64,000 nucleotides of DNA from Dallia pectoralis (lineage: Eukaryota; Chordata; Actinopteri; Esociformes; Umbridae): positions 2,073,758-2,137,757 of the forward strand of contig CM055761.1 in the NCBI GenBank assembly GCA_029465975.1, written 5' to 3'. The notes below the pieces were generated by a model. The model was not told the origin of the DNA. It did not search any database and saw nothing but the letters and a program-made list of their open reading frames with translations. Positions 13,165 to 25,312 of the stretch are shown piece after piece (positions within the stretch are counted from its first letter, which is position 1; the number at the start of each line of letters is the position of its first letter). The position numbers were made by a program, and so were the translations under genes.

Positions 13165-14442
13165 AGAACCACACACACACACACACACACACTCAGAACC
13201 ACACATACACCAACTCAGAACCACACACACACACACACACTCAGAACCACACATACAACAACTTAGAACCACACACACACACACACACACACACTCAGAA
13301 CCACACACACACACACACACACACTCAGAACCACACATACAACAACTTAGAACCACACACACACACACTCAGAACCACACATACAACAACTTAGAACCAC
13401 ACACACACACTCAGAACCACACATAGACACAAACATTAAATATGTTACCCTCCCCAGGGTTTCCCCGTACTCTGGCCCAGGCCAATGCTCTGAACAGTAC
13501 CTGTGACCTGGATCTGGTCATTAGCCTCAACATTCCCTTTGAGACTCTGAAGGACAGGCTGAGTGAACGCTGGGTCCACCCGGCCAGCGGAAGGGTCTAC
13601 AACTTGGGCTTCAACCCTCCACGCAGACAGGTTTACCCTTCCCCCTGTATTGTCATGTAACATATTCGATCTTCCTGTTAAATATTTAGCTCCGAAATAA
13701 AAACATTTAGATTTTAAGTTCCATGTGTAACTCCTTTTGTACTATATTTGGGAACATGTGTGAGTTATGAAAATGCGTTAACAACAGTAATAATTATGAT
13801 TATGTTGTCATGGTCGCGTTATCTCCCAGGGGAGAGATGACATCAGCGGTGAGCCACTGATCCAGCATGAGGATGACAAACCAGAAGCTCTAGTGGCCAG
13901 ACTGAGGCACTACAAGGACCAGGTTAAGCCTGTCATCGACCTGTACAAGTATGTCACTTATACATTATCACTACAAGTACTTGGCCTGTACAAGTATGTC
14001 ACTTATACATTATCACTACAAGTATGTGGCCTGTACAAGTATGTCACTTATACATTATCACTATAAGGACCAGGTTAAGCCTGTCATAGACCTGTACAAG
14101 TATGTCACTTATACATTATCACTACAAGTACTTGGCCTGTACAAGTATGTCACTTATACATTATCACTACAAGTATCTGGCCTGTACAAGTATGTCACTT
14201 ATTATATGTCACTTGCACAATATGCTAATATAATCAGTGTCTTATTCCAATCTCATATCATTATGTTATGCCACTGTTCATCGAACGCCTGTCCTTGTTT
14301 TCCTCCCCACAGGTCAAAGAGCATACTGCACACGTTTTCTGGGACAGAGACAGACAGGATTTGGCCTTACATTAACTCTCTCATCAGTACCAAGATCCCC
14401 AGCATCTCACAGACAGTTACTCAGCACGCCCCACTGCCCTGA
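11946..14442 (+). CDS. ak4: Adenylate kinase 4, mitochondrial
   Basis: Five coding exons: 11946-12087, 12689-12808, 13458-13630, 13830-13948, 14313-14442 (stop TGA), all with GT-AG junctions and continuous phase, giving 227 aa. The P-loop GPPGSGKGT is at residues 11-19, the NMP-binding segment HLSSGDFLRENI follows, DGFPRT spans 87-92 across the exon 2/3 junction, and the LID region has HPASGRVYNL and EDDKPE. ISLNIPFETLKDRL favours AK4 over AK3. The family works in the mitochondrial matrix, where AK4 has weak GTP/ATP:AMP phosphotransferase activity and stress-related roles. Length is close to the mammalian protein (~223 aa). An in-frame ATG at 11874 would add 24 residues but lies at or before the expected transcription start, so 11946 is preferred. 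Confidence 0.95.
12812..13435. repeat. Compound CA-rich minisatellite, ak4 intron 2
   Basis: (CA)n runs of varying length alternate with ACTCAGAACCACACATACAC and CAACTCAGAACC blocks. The array begins within a few bases of the exon-2 donor and stops about 22 bases before the exon-3 acceptor, so it fills nearly the whole intron. Long Thr/His/Ser/Glu/Pro frames across it are artefacts. Confidence 0.95.
13908..14210 (+). repeat. Duplicated exon-4 end and donor sites in ak4 intron 4
   Basis: The donor context CTGTACAA|GTATGT of exon 4 occurs six times, with GT at 13949, 13994, 14039, 14100, 14145 and 14190. Spacings are 45, 45, 61, 45 and 45. Before the fourth copy, the last ~40 coding bases of exon 4 (from AAGGACCAGGTTAAGCCTGT) are also duplicated with one visible substitution. 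The array therefore grew from the exon-intron junction itself. Confidence 0.9.
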
Positions 14443-14575
14443 GCAGAGAGCAGAGATGACCAAGCAGAAGCACAGGCCAAACACACGGGTGTATTATATT
14501 AAAGACATTGGTTATGAAAATTTCTGCAAGTAAAGGAGCCCCGGGTTTGGGATTTATTTAAGGACCAAAGCTTGT

Positions 14576-14588
14576 AATAAATAATAAA
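14576..14588 (+). terminator. ak4: ak4 poly(A) signals
   Basis: Two AATAAA hexamers (14576-14581 and 14583-14588) lie about 135 bases after the ak4 stop codon. A longer 3' UTR ending near a further AATAAA around 15223 is possible. Confidence 0.6.
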
Positions 14589-14599
14589 CTCCTCTGTAC

Positions 14600-17500
14600 C
14601 ACGTAGAACAGGGGTGTGTAGTTTCACCTCCAAGCACATGCCCTTTAGGACAGTTTTCATCCACACCTTTTAACCAGATAAGATAGTTTCACAAAAATTA
14701 TTGTTAAATTACGAAGACTGTAAACTGGCTTTCATGATTGCCCTATTACTATAAGAAATTTGTTTATAACCGAAGACGGTGTTCGAATTGTTCCTCTTGA
14801 GTTGTAGCTTGGGCCTTTATGTTTAATGGCTTGTTGAAGAAGAGTTATTTTTTATCCAATGAAAGTGTTCATCTCAATTGCTGTATTACAAAGTCGATGT
14901 TCAATGCCCGGACACAGTTTCTGGGGACATTGTGTCTTGTGTTTCCTGTCACATTTCAATAATATGCAAAAAGCAGCTTTTGTAAACGTTCTTTGGTGCT
15001 GTGTGTATTTGAAAACCCAATTGTGGCTAGATAGCTTTTTATACTTTGTGTCCTACCCCACCCCATTGCTGTGTTGTACCAAATTTTAGTTGGACACTTT
15101 CCTGGACACAGATTTGACCTGCATGTGTCAAACAGAAATCCGGTGTTGGCTCAATGTGTTTTTTTTTAAAAACTGATCCTAATTGTTTTCTCCGGGAAAT
15201 ATGTTGCTGTTTAAATCTTGCAAAAATAAAATGTATTTTCCCTATATCACAGACTATACTTACTATAAACTTATACTACAAACATGCTTAATGTGGAAAC
15301 AGAATTGTATATTAACGGTAAGAGTGAATTTCAGTTTATATTTAGTTTCTACATTGACTGGTGTTGTGAATGTAATTTGACTGCACATGGTCTATAATTG
15401 GGACTACCCATTACCAGGGGTTGTGCCTGTCGTTGCAGCACATCGTCTACCAATTCCTCAGCCTGAACAATGGCATGGTAACGGCATGAATACTGATCCA
15501 GTCCGGAACTCCTTGCCAGGTTTTATTATACCAGCAGGCCGTGATATGGATCTGCGCAGTTTACAGAGCATGGATCTATATGACACCCGGAACCAGAGCA
15601 TGGATCTATATGACACCCGGAACCAGAGCATAGATCTATATGACACCCGGAACCCATGAAGATGCACAGATAAACCGCTACGCATGATTGTGAAATCTGC
15701 CATTTGTGCTCTCGCATTCATTTCAGTTTAGCTCTCGCAAATGCAAGGTGGTGATATTATGTCCTAGCCCTGGTAATTTTAGCCAAACTCCAATAAGAAT
15801 TGACATTTTACCCGTGCACCAGTCGAGGCACCGCTGCAGAAGGACACCCCGGCTATTTGACATTTGACAGGTAAATGATAAATCAAAGGTGGGCATTTAT
15901 CTGTGCCCAGCTGGGGGTCTCGGCCACATTTGCACATCTGAGGACATAAGATGATGACAACGGGCCCTCTGAAAGGTATGTCACAAATAATTACCTATTA
16001 CCTATAAGTGGTTTGACCACATATTTCACGTTTCGTATAAAATGCCACTGAAATGCATATTTTGGAACCCAATGCATCGTCATGTGATTGTTCCAGGAGA
16101 GATCTGAATATTACATAATGATAATCTTTTCCTATGTTGGCTAAATCCTCAGAATAGCTCATCTGCAGTACGGTTTGACAAGCAGGCGTTTTTACAAGAT
16201 GGGGTTTTATTATTAGATGGGGTTTTATTATTAGATGGGTTTTATTATAAGATGGGGTTTTATTTTTCAGTGCAGGTGTTTTCTCAGGATACAAGCCAAT
16301 GAAATATGCGTAATGACGGGAAAACCGCTTAACACATACCGTTACCCGATCCGGTTGTCTTGATTTGATCATTTTTGTAGCTGACATTTGCTAAAAATAT
16401 GGATCTAACACTTGCAATCATACTTAAGGCTATAAATAGTTACACCGCAGGTGACGTATGCATGGAGGACATTTAGCTATATTGTTGGAGGCAGCTGACA
16501 GACAATGGAGGTGGAAGAAGACCTCAGAGACAACCTTTATCATTCCAATCTTTATTATTACGGTTTGTGTTTCGTTGATGATAAGTATATGAGAGGATAT
16601 CCCCCTGGCATGATCCGAGAAGTGACGGGTTGCCAGTCCTGGTTTTTCATGTGATGGTTGGTGGTGACGATTTGTATCACGTGATGAGATGCGGGTTTGA
16701 CATTCTGACCTCCAGAACTTCCACCAACCCACTGACGATGTTGTGGTATTTTAATGATAAATAAATGAAAGTATACCTTACATATATGTGCAAAACATAG
16801 CTTTTTATAATGATGCGTAGATGTGATTATAAGACACATTGTAAACACTATAACTGCTCTCAATTGTATATGAACTGGTCATTTAACAAGGATAGTGTGG
16901 TGGCAGATAGTAGAGATTTATGATCTCACATTGCATGTCTATATTTAAATGAGCAAGCCCTTCGATCTCACCTTTAGCTGTGATGATACACCTTTAGAAA
17001 TCAATTGACCCTTAATTGTTAAATACATTCATACTTTGGATTTTACCTGGTGTGAGAGTTTGGCCGGTTTTATCTCTGGTTTGATAGTAGTTATATTGTT
17101 GCTGGAATCCTGCATTTTTTGGCACATAATGAGACTAAATTTGTGTCTGAAGTGTTACATCTGTGTGCTTTATGGAATTGCGTACAATAGTTTGCATACA
17201 GTAATTAAAACAGTTGCCTCCAGAAGGGGTCAGAGTTTCACATGTTTCAGAATGGAAGATGCAGAATCTATAAAGCCAACAGCTGACTGTGGGCTACACC
17301 CAGATAAAGCACTTTTTCTGTGTGGCTTTTAGCCATGTCCAGCATATTTCAGGGGTCGATAAAGATTTAACCAGTATAGGTTTAATCATTAATCCATTAT
17401 CCGCCTTTATAGATGATGGCTTTCTTTAAGTAGTTATGTTAGAGTGTTGTATTGTAGGCTGGATTCATAAACTGTGCTGTATGATATTGTGTGCACTCAC

Positions 17501-18800
17501 TGCTGTAAATTCCTCTGCATGAGAGCATCTGCTAATTACTAAAATGTACAAAGTAGTCTTCGATATAAGATGGACATGTCTTTTAAACATTTTATTACCT
17601 TGTTTTGCCATCCAACATGTATGCGGCAGAAAAATGTTTAAGGCGGTATAAAGCTGAAGAGCTGAAATTAACTTTTATTAACCTTTATGACACAAAAGTC
17701 TAGTAAAGAATCACAAGATCTTGGTTAAACTGTAACTTCTGCTTAAAGGGATATTTCACCCAAATTACAGTCAAATGCTTTTGATTAAGATTATTACCGA
17801 AGTACTTACCCACCCTAAAACACCCTAAGGAAAATGTAAATTATCAAGCATCAACAGAAAACTGCTGAAATTAAAGAGGATGCATGTGAAAAAAGGTGGA
17901 GGTACGCTGATGTAGTTGGGGTATTTTAATTGCTGTCATTTGTTTTATTGTAGCAAGTTAAGGACTGTCTCTGCTGGTTTGCTTTTCATGTTTTGTCTTA
18001 TTTGTTCATTATTCTGGGTTATGAGGAAGTACAGCTGGCATAAACTCATCATCAACTGTCATCATCAATGTGATCACTTCTTCCAGTATATTGACCACTG
18101 CCATCCATGTAGTCACTGGTAGTTAAAGCCTGAGCTTCAAGGGACATTATTGTCTTTTTGATATCCTACTGCAGTCTTCTGGGCAAAGACCATAACCATT
18201 TGCTTTGTAAACCTTGGGCATGACTTGACATCCTGAAGCAGTACATCAGGGGTAGAGGTGTGTAGTTGTGGGGCTGACTTTTTGAGAAAACAACCTCTTT
18301 CAATAGAGCAGCACTTCGTGTCCGGTTACGTGCCGAATTATTTCCCTTTTTGGACATTCCCTTCCCTCCTGGGCTTTAGTCCAGGGCTCATGTAATGGGG
18401 TTCCCAGGCTGAGCTTTGCTTTGAGCAACCATGAACCCGTTTAGTTGCCAGGGGACTGGGCCAAGGATGGAAGCATGTTCCAGAACACCAAGTGTTTTCT
18501 TTGTGGTCGGTTCTAAGACTTTGGCTCTCGAATAAATCTATTATTCTATTTTGAAGCTGTACTGATAACCATAGTCTATATTACACAGCTTGAATTATGG
18601 TCACTAAGGAATTGAGACTGTAGATGTAGATTTTTATTTCATACTGAAATATTTTTAGCATGATATTGCAAAATAAACCAGGATCATTAATAAACATATA
18701 GCTATTTTGCTATTTCTATGTAGTTAAAGTGGCATTCGTTACCAGAGGTAGATGTGTACATATTATTATACAAAAAATATAATATCACGTTGGTTAATAA
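14600..18800. other. ak4-dnajc6 intergenic region
   Basis: No supported coding exon. Small tandem repeats are present: a 30-bp unit in about three copies at 15567-15655 (ATGGATCTATATGACACCCG) and a ~19-bp GATGGGGTTTTATTATTA unit in four copies at 16198-16266. The segment near 17745-17790 (GGGATATTTCACCCAAATTA) resembles an interspersed fish repeat seen in many genomes; I cannot name it with confidence. Confidence 0.5.
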
Positions 18801-18815
18801 TATCCGCTCCGGTAA

Positions 18816-19013
18816 ATGCGCTCCGGTAAATGCGCGCCTGATGACACCGACCTCATCTTGTTTCCCGGAGGAATAACACCGATAGGGTACAGAGGAACTA
18901 TACATGCGCAAATCTGGCGCATCCGGGAAGCTATCCAGGATCTGGTCGTGCAGAATATGTGCGTGTTCCTTTGGCTTGCTGTCCTTTCTCATGCATGTGT
19001 GATTCTCAACTGA
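18816..19013 (+). other. Possible upstream ORF of dnajc6
   Basis: A 65-codon frame runs from ATG at 18816 to TGA at 19011-19013, ending one base before the dnajc6 start at 19015 in another frame. It resembles no protein I know. It matters only if transcription starts upstream of 18816, which the sequence does not show. Confidence 0.35.
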
Positions 19014-19014
19014 G

Positions 19015-22000
19015 ATGAGCCTACTGGGTGGCTATAAGAAAAAGACCTGCAGTTACGACGGCTATGAATCTTTGCAGTTGGTCGATAGCGCCACCGGGGG
19101 TTTCAATACCGGCGGAGCCTCGGTACCGGCGATCCTAGGAGGACCGAAGGCAGGGCCGCTGTGCGGGGACGACTGCAGCACCATGGACAGCTCAGGTAAG
19201 GCGATCCTGCTATTCGACTCGGAGGCTCCCTGGATGCAGGCAAGGCCATTGCTCGGGATAATGGGATCATGTCTCCCGGTTGCACAGGAGGCGGAGCACG
19301 CCGGTCCATTGGCGTGTTCCCGGAACTGTTTTATATTTCAATTCGGGTTAAATAAGATTTTGTCCGATGTGTGCATGTCTAATTGTGTGCATGTCTAATT
19401 GTGTGCATGTCTAATTGTGTGCATGTCTAATTGTGTGCATGTCTAATTGTGTGCATGTCTAATTGTGTGCATGTCTAATTGTGTGCATGTCTAATTGTGT
19501 GCATGTCTAATTGTGTGCATGTCTAATTGTGTGCATGTCTAATTGTGTGCATGTCTAATTGTGTGCATGTCTAATTGTGTGCATGTCTAATTGTGTGCAT
19601 GTCTAATTGTTTGCATGTCTAATTGTGTGCATGTCTAATTGTGTGCATGTCTAATTGTGTGCATGTCTAATTGTGTGCATGTCTAATTGTGTGCATGTCT
19701 AATTGTGTGCATGTCTAATTGTGTGCATGTCTAATTGTGTGCATGTCTAATTGTGTGCATGTCTAATTGTGTGCATGTCTAATTGTGTGCATGTCTAATT
19801 GTGTGCATGTCTAATTGTTTCCATGCATGTTTTCATGTATATCCATGTATTGGTGATAATGATTAGAAGCATCACCTGGTATGATTTATCATTACTTTGT
19901 GTCTAACACATTAAGGTTGATCAAGTATTTTATTTTGATTAATTTAATTATACGTACACACATCAGACTTTATCTTATCCATATTCCTGAATCAATCACC
20001 CTGTTAATGTGTAGTCCTATACGTGATTACCATTGGTAGTTATAGATTGATATACACAGCAAGAAACTCCCATTAGCCCAATACTATATTACTAGTATCG
20101 TTTTAGCCCAATACTATAGAGTCATTGTCTATGTTTCCTTTCAAAATTATACATTCATTTTCTGCATATGCAGTGGCCTATAAGATGTAACTATCGGAGA
20201 TTTGAAATGACCACAGTTCGTTGATAGTTAGCGTCAATCTTGTCCACGGAGCTTTCCTTATAGCGCAGTGCAATGTAAAGCCTCACCTTGGGGACCGGGT
20301 TTGGGTTTATCCGAGCTGACGGTAGATACAGATATAGCGGGTAGGTGGGAGTGGGGGACAGGTGTCTCTGTGAGCAGGCAGAGTGTCAGATCAGTGTGTC
20401 TGGCCTAGCAGACTGTAGGGCCTCTGCAGTGCTGATGGCTTCTCTGTCGAAGGTACCGCGTGTGTGGTGACGGAGTCCTCCTCCTCCGCCTCTTTGCACG
20501 TCGTTGCATGCTGGCTCAGTAAACATCAGAGCTCTGACGACTCCCATCTCCATCTGGCCGGCCTCGTTACAGAGACACGGCACAAATGCAGACCGGACAG
20601 ACCGAGCAAACGGATACGGCGACGTGCACAGAGACAGAGACGGGTTGACTGACAGGTCACAGATAGACAACAGGGATGTGGTTAGGGGTTTAGGTGAGAC
20701 CGTATTCAAGTGCTTCCCTTTGGTTTAAGGAGAAACGGGTGCTTGTGAATCTCCGGTGTGTTTGATAGGGATTGCTGAGACCCGTCCAGGCAATCATCAG
20801 ACTGACCCGCAATCATCTCTCGAAATCCAGGGCAGTTCTCTTAAAGTAGAGCTGTTTTATTGACATGAAATGAATAATAGATTAGAGAGTCGTCACAGCA
20901 GCCTGCCGTGAATATTCAAACGTTAAATGAAGGGGAACAGTGAAATTTGGCCTTCGGTAAAGTAATATCTTGCACTCTTTCTACTAACGGATAATTGATG
21001 GTCTCTTCTAGTGGAAGATATAGTTTGCATAATGTCACAAGGCAAATCTGCTGCTATAGAAATATTTTTTCTCTGGGTATCTCCTACAGGTCAGTATTGA
21101 GGAAAAGCTGCGTGTTCCTTAGACGGATGAATCACACACTCCTGTCTTATCAGCTGCATCTATAATTGAGGAGCTTTGAGCCTGTTTGTTGGGACAGTTC
21201 CTGTCTGGCCCACATTAGAGGCACTTGTCTCGCTGCTTCAGTTCTCAGGCCAACCCGCTTTGTCCGTCTTTCCGTTTGATTCACCCTAGCACCAGATGCG
21301 GCGGTTTGACAGAACTGGCCAAGTCTCTATCTGGTTGTTTGGAGGGTGGAATCGGGGTGTTTTGGTGGGAGGTTGAAGAACAGTTGCCAACTCTGATAGC
21401 TGTCTGCGGAGGAGGCTTTGAAGTTCCCTGTGAGTTTCTGACCCTCTAGAACTTTAAAAGAGACACACGCTGACTGGTCACATTGTCTGCGAGGAGCATA
21501 TGAAAAAATGTCCCAAGTACACCACGACTTTGAAGATACAATGTCTTTCGGAAGGCATTCAGACCCATTCACTTTCTTGTGTCATGGACTTGATTGCATT
21601 CACTGTGCGTAGATCGGTTGCCAACAATCTGTCAACTATTGTATCCCCCGTAACTAGAGAGCGGAGATTTGTGCGAATTTATTTAAAAACATAGACTGGA
21701 AATATCCAATATACATAAGTAATCAGACCCTTTATTCAGTGCTTTGATGAAGCACCTTTGGCATTGATCACAGCTATGAGTCATCTTGAGGGTTCCTCGT
21801 GCACTGGTGCAGTTCCTCCCATTGTTCCTCGCAGATCCCAACAAACAGTATGATATTGCGTAGGGGGTGTTGGTTAACCGGGATCTTTTGGTCTCCTCAC
21901 AGATGCTCAGTCGGGTTTAAGTCCGGGCTTTGACCGGGCCACTCGAAGACATTCACCGACTTGTTCTGAAGCCACCGGGGCGTTGTCTTAAACGACTAGG

Positions 22001-24475
22001 CACTCTGCAGCCCGCGATCGGTTTCACAGCACCAGAACCAATCCACCACAAGCCCATAACTCCCACCAGCGTTCGCCATTTAGCCCAGAAATATTTTTTC
22101 ATTGTGGATTTCTTGTCCACTTACACCCAGACTTAATGTGCGACTATTTAATCAGTGAAATGTTGTCAGTGCAGTTCCCTCTTTATGTCAGATTAGGTCC
22201 CCCCTGTGCGGCTTAATGGCTCACTTGAAGATCTCCGTTGCTTGATTGATAAGGTGTTAGATTTTGGTTGAATTTCAAATAGCCATAACTGGATTGTTAC
22301 TCCGCAGGACATCTTAGTGTTGCTCATGTAGTGATTAAAGTGGCAGTACTAGACTGAGACCAAACTGTCGAGTCAGATATAGGACGGGGTTGGGCTCTAA
22401 GAGAAGTGCTCCTGGACTAGAACAATACATTGGTGGACATCATCTCTCTGTCTCACTCTCTCTCTGTTTCTGTCTCTCTCTCTTTTACTTTCTCTGTCTC
22501 CCAACCTGTCCAACCACGCCCCTAATCAACTCACCAACCTGTCCAACCACGCCCCTAATCAACTCACCAACCTGTCCAACCACGCCCCTAATCAACTCAC
22601 CAACCTGTCCAACCACGCCCCTAATCAACTCACCAACCTGTCCAACCACGCCCCTAATCAACTCACCAACCTGTCCAACCACGCCCCTAATCAACTCACC
22701 AACCTGTCCAACCACGCCCCTAATCAACTCACCAACCTGTCCAACCACGCCCCTAATCAACTCACCAACCTGTCCAACCACGCCCCTAATCAACTCACCA
22801 ACCTGTCCAACCACGCCCTAATCAACTCACCAACCTGTCCAACCACGCCCTAATCAACTCACCAACCTGTCCAACCACGCCCTAATCAACTCACCAACCT
22901 GTCCAACCACGCCCCTAATCAACTCACCAACCTGTCCAACCACGCCCCTAATCAACTCACCAACCTGTCCAACCACGCCCCTAATCAACTCACCAACCTG
23001 TCCAACCACGCCCCTAATCAACTCACCAACCTGTCCAACCACGCCCCCCCCCATCACCTGAAAATGAGTTAATTGTGTTCGTTACCATCAGGACTTCATC
23101 AGCATATATATTCTGACTTGTTTCCACCTTTTAGAGGTATTGTTTTTTCTTTCGTACGACTTCTTGTGTGATTCCAAGTTTAGAGTTATAGTTTACAGTA
23201 TTTACATGCATGTCCGAGGCCTCATCGACACGCCCTTTCTGTACTTTTGCCGTGTACCGACTTTCTACGCCTGGCCTTTGACATAGTTTTTGTTTTTTGG
23301 TTGACCTTAGAGTGCAGCGATCCACAACCCAATAACGTGTATCCCTGAAACACACCCACACAAACAATGTGATGCCGTTCTGCATGCTGTCTGTCTGTGT
23401 CTGAATCCTCAGCGTGTGTTTCTGCGTGTGTCTCTATTCATCCACATTCATAAAGGTCCTCCATCTCCAGATATGGACGCCAACTACGGCGGGGGCCTGC
23501 TGGACATGGTCAAGGGCGGAGCCGGGAAGTTCTTCAGCAACTTCAAGGACAACCTGAAGGACACGCTCAAGGACACGTCCACTAAAGTCATGCACCAGGT
23601 GGCCACGTAAGTCTCAGATATACCCTGTAATCCAGAGCCCTAACCCTGTAATCCTAAACCCTAACCCTGTAACCCTGTAATCCTAAACCCTAATCCTGTA
23701 ATCCTAAACCCTAACCCTGTAACCCTGTAATCCTAAACCCTAATCCTGTAATCCTAAACCCTAACCCTGTAACCCTGTAATCCTAAACCCTAATCCTGTA
23801 ATCCTAAACCCTAACCCTGTAACCCTGTAATCCTAAACCCTAATCCTGTAATCCTAAACCCTAACCCTGTAACCCTGTAATCCTAAACCCTAATCCTGTA
23901 ATCCTAAACCCTAACCCTGTAACCCTGTAATCCTAAACCCTAATCCTGTAATCCTAAACCCTAACCCTGTAACCCTGTAATCCTAAACCCTTATCCTGTA
24001 ATCCTAAACCCTAACCCCGCGGACCTGTCACACCAACCAGGGTAGTCTTCCATGCCCCACATCCGAGTACCCTGGCTGGGCTCAGGTGGACGCCCTCCCT
24101 GGCATGACGTGTTGTTGTCTCAGGCTAGGGATGGTTCCGCTGGGCTGTGCCTTAATGACCACGTCCTCCCTCCGATGTGAACCTTTCCTGCTGAGCTTCA
24201 CTGAGCCGTGTGTCTGCTGGGACATCCTGTTGTAGCCAGAGTGGAGACGCTTCTCTGAGATGTTTACGTGTCCTTCATGGTCCATGTAGCTTCTAGAGGG
24301 GGGAGGTCTAGAATGAGGTAACGATGACCCGACCTGAGGGATAGAGTGTCTGGTACGGTCGGGTCCTGAGAGAGAGAGAGAGAGAGAGAAATGATTTCTG
24401 CGCAGGCGTCTGCTCTGGACACACAAAGCGGCCTCTTTATTATCCGTTAGTGAGCAAGTCTCTAGAGACTCATGC

Positions 24476-24556
<81 letters not shown>

Positions 24557-25239
24557 CTGCTATCTCTGGACCAGATTGAAACTGTCCTTTACAGAGCAGG
24601 GCCTTCGCAGAGCATGGGACACAAAGATTAGGACTGTCAATCACTATTTTGAACCTTTCTCAACCCAGATCTTCTAATGTCTCTCTCACCTCTCCTACTT
24701 CCCTCGTTTCTCTCCTCCATTCTCCACTTTTCTCTCGTGTGTCAATAATTGATAGCCGTTCATTGTGCCAGTTACCTAGAGCCCGGCTGATACGCAGGGA
24801 TTCATTTCACCCAGGAAAAACAGCCCCGCAATATCAAGAATGAGTCTCTACAACCTAGTGAGAGTCAGTAGCATTGGATGTATTCAGGATTCTGTGGAAC
24901 GAAGTAAATAACTTGATTTGAGGTAGAAACAAATATTGTTACGGAGTATATAGTGTATTTTATTTGTTGTAAGCCGTGCACATGTGACCCACAGACTTAC
25001 TAACTGTACTGACTAACTGCAGCTCTCTGTTCTCACTGTATGTAGTATGTATGTAGTATGTATGTAGTATGTATGTAGTATGTATGTAGTATGTATGTAG
25101 TATGTATGTAGAGTGTTGTACTGTATGTTGTATTGGTCTGTAAGCTGCCTGTCTTTGGCCTGCTCCATCATTCTATTCGTATCAGTCTCTCGATGTCTCT
25201 CTGAAATGTTCACTTTAACTCTCTCCCTCTCCCTCTCCC

Positions 25240-25312
<73 letters not shown>

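Noticed and set aside
12806..13426. 206-codon Thr/His/Ser/Glu/Pro frame
   Set aside because: It is the read-through of ak4 exon 2 into the CA-rich intron array, and a good donor (GATG|GTAAGA) ends the exon at 12808.
16430..16863. Minus-strand frames of about 100 codons
   Set aside because: No family resemblance, no splice context, and AT-rich composition like the flanking DNA.
20432..20455. Alternative dnajc6 first exon (ATGGCTTCTCTGTCGAAG then GTACCG)
   Set aside because: A seven-codon exon with a moderate donor is easily found by chance, and no known isoform begins this way to my knowledge.
22390..22821. 143-codon Pro/Thr/Asn repeat frame
   Set aside because: It is the 33-bp minisatellite, interrupted where units lose one base; no signal of a protein-coding gene.
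23617..24018. Array taken as a true telomere or a chromosome-fusion scar
   Set aside because: Units are a mixed 50-bp higher-order repeat, not pure CCCTAA, and sit inside a gene intron.
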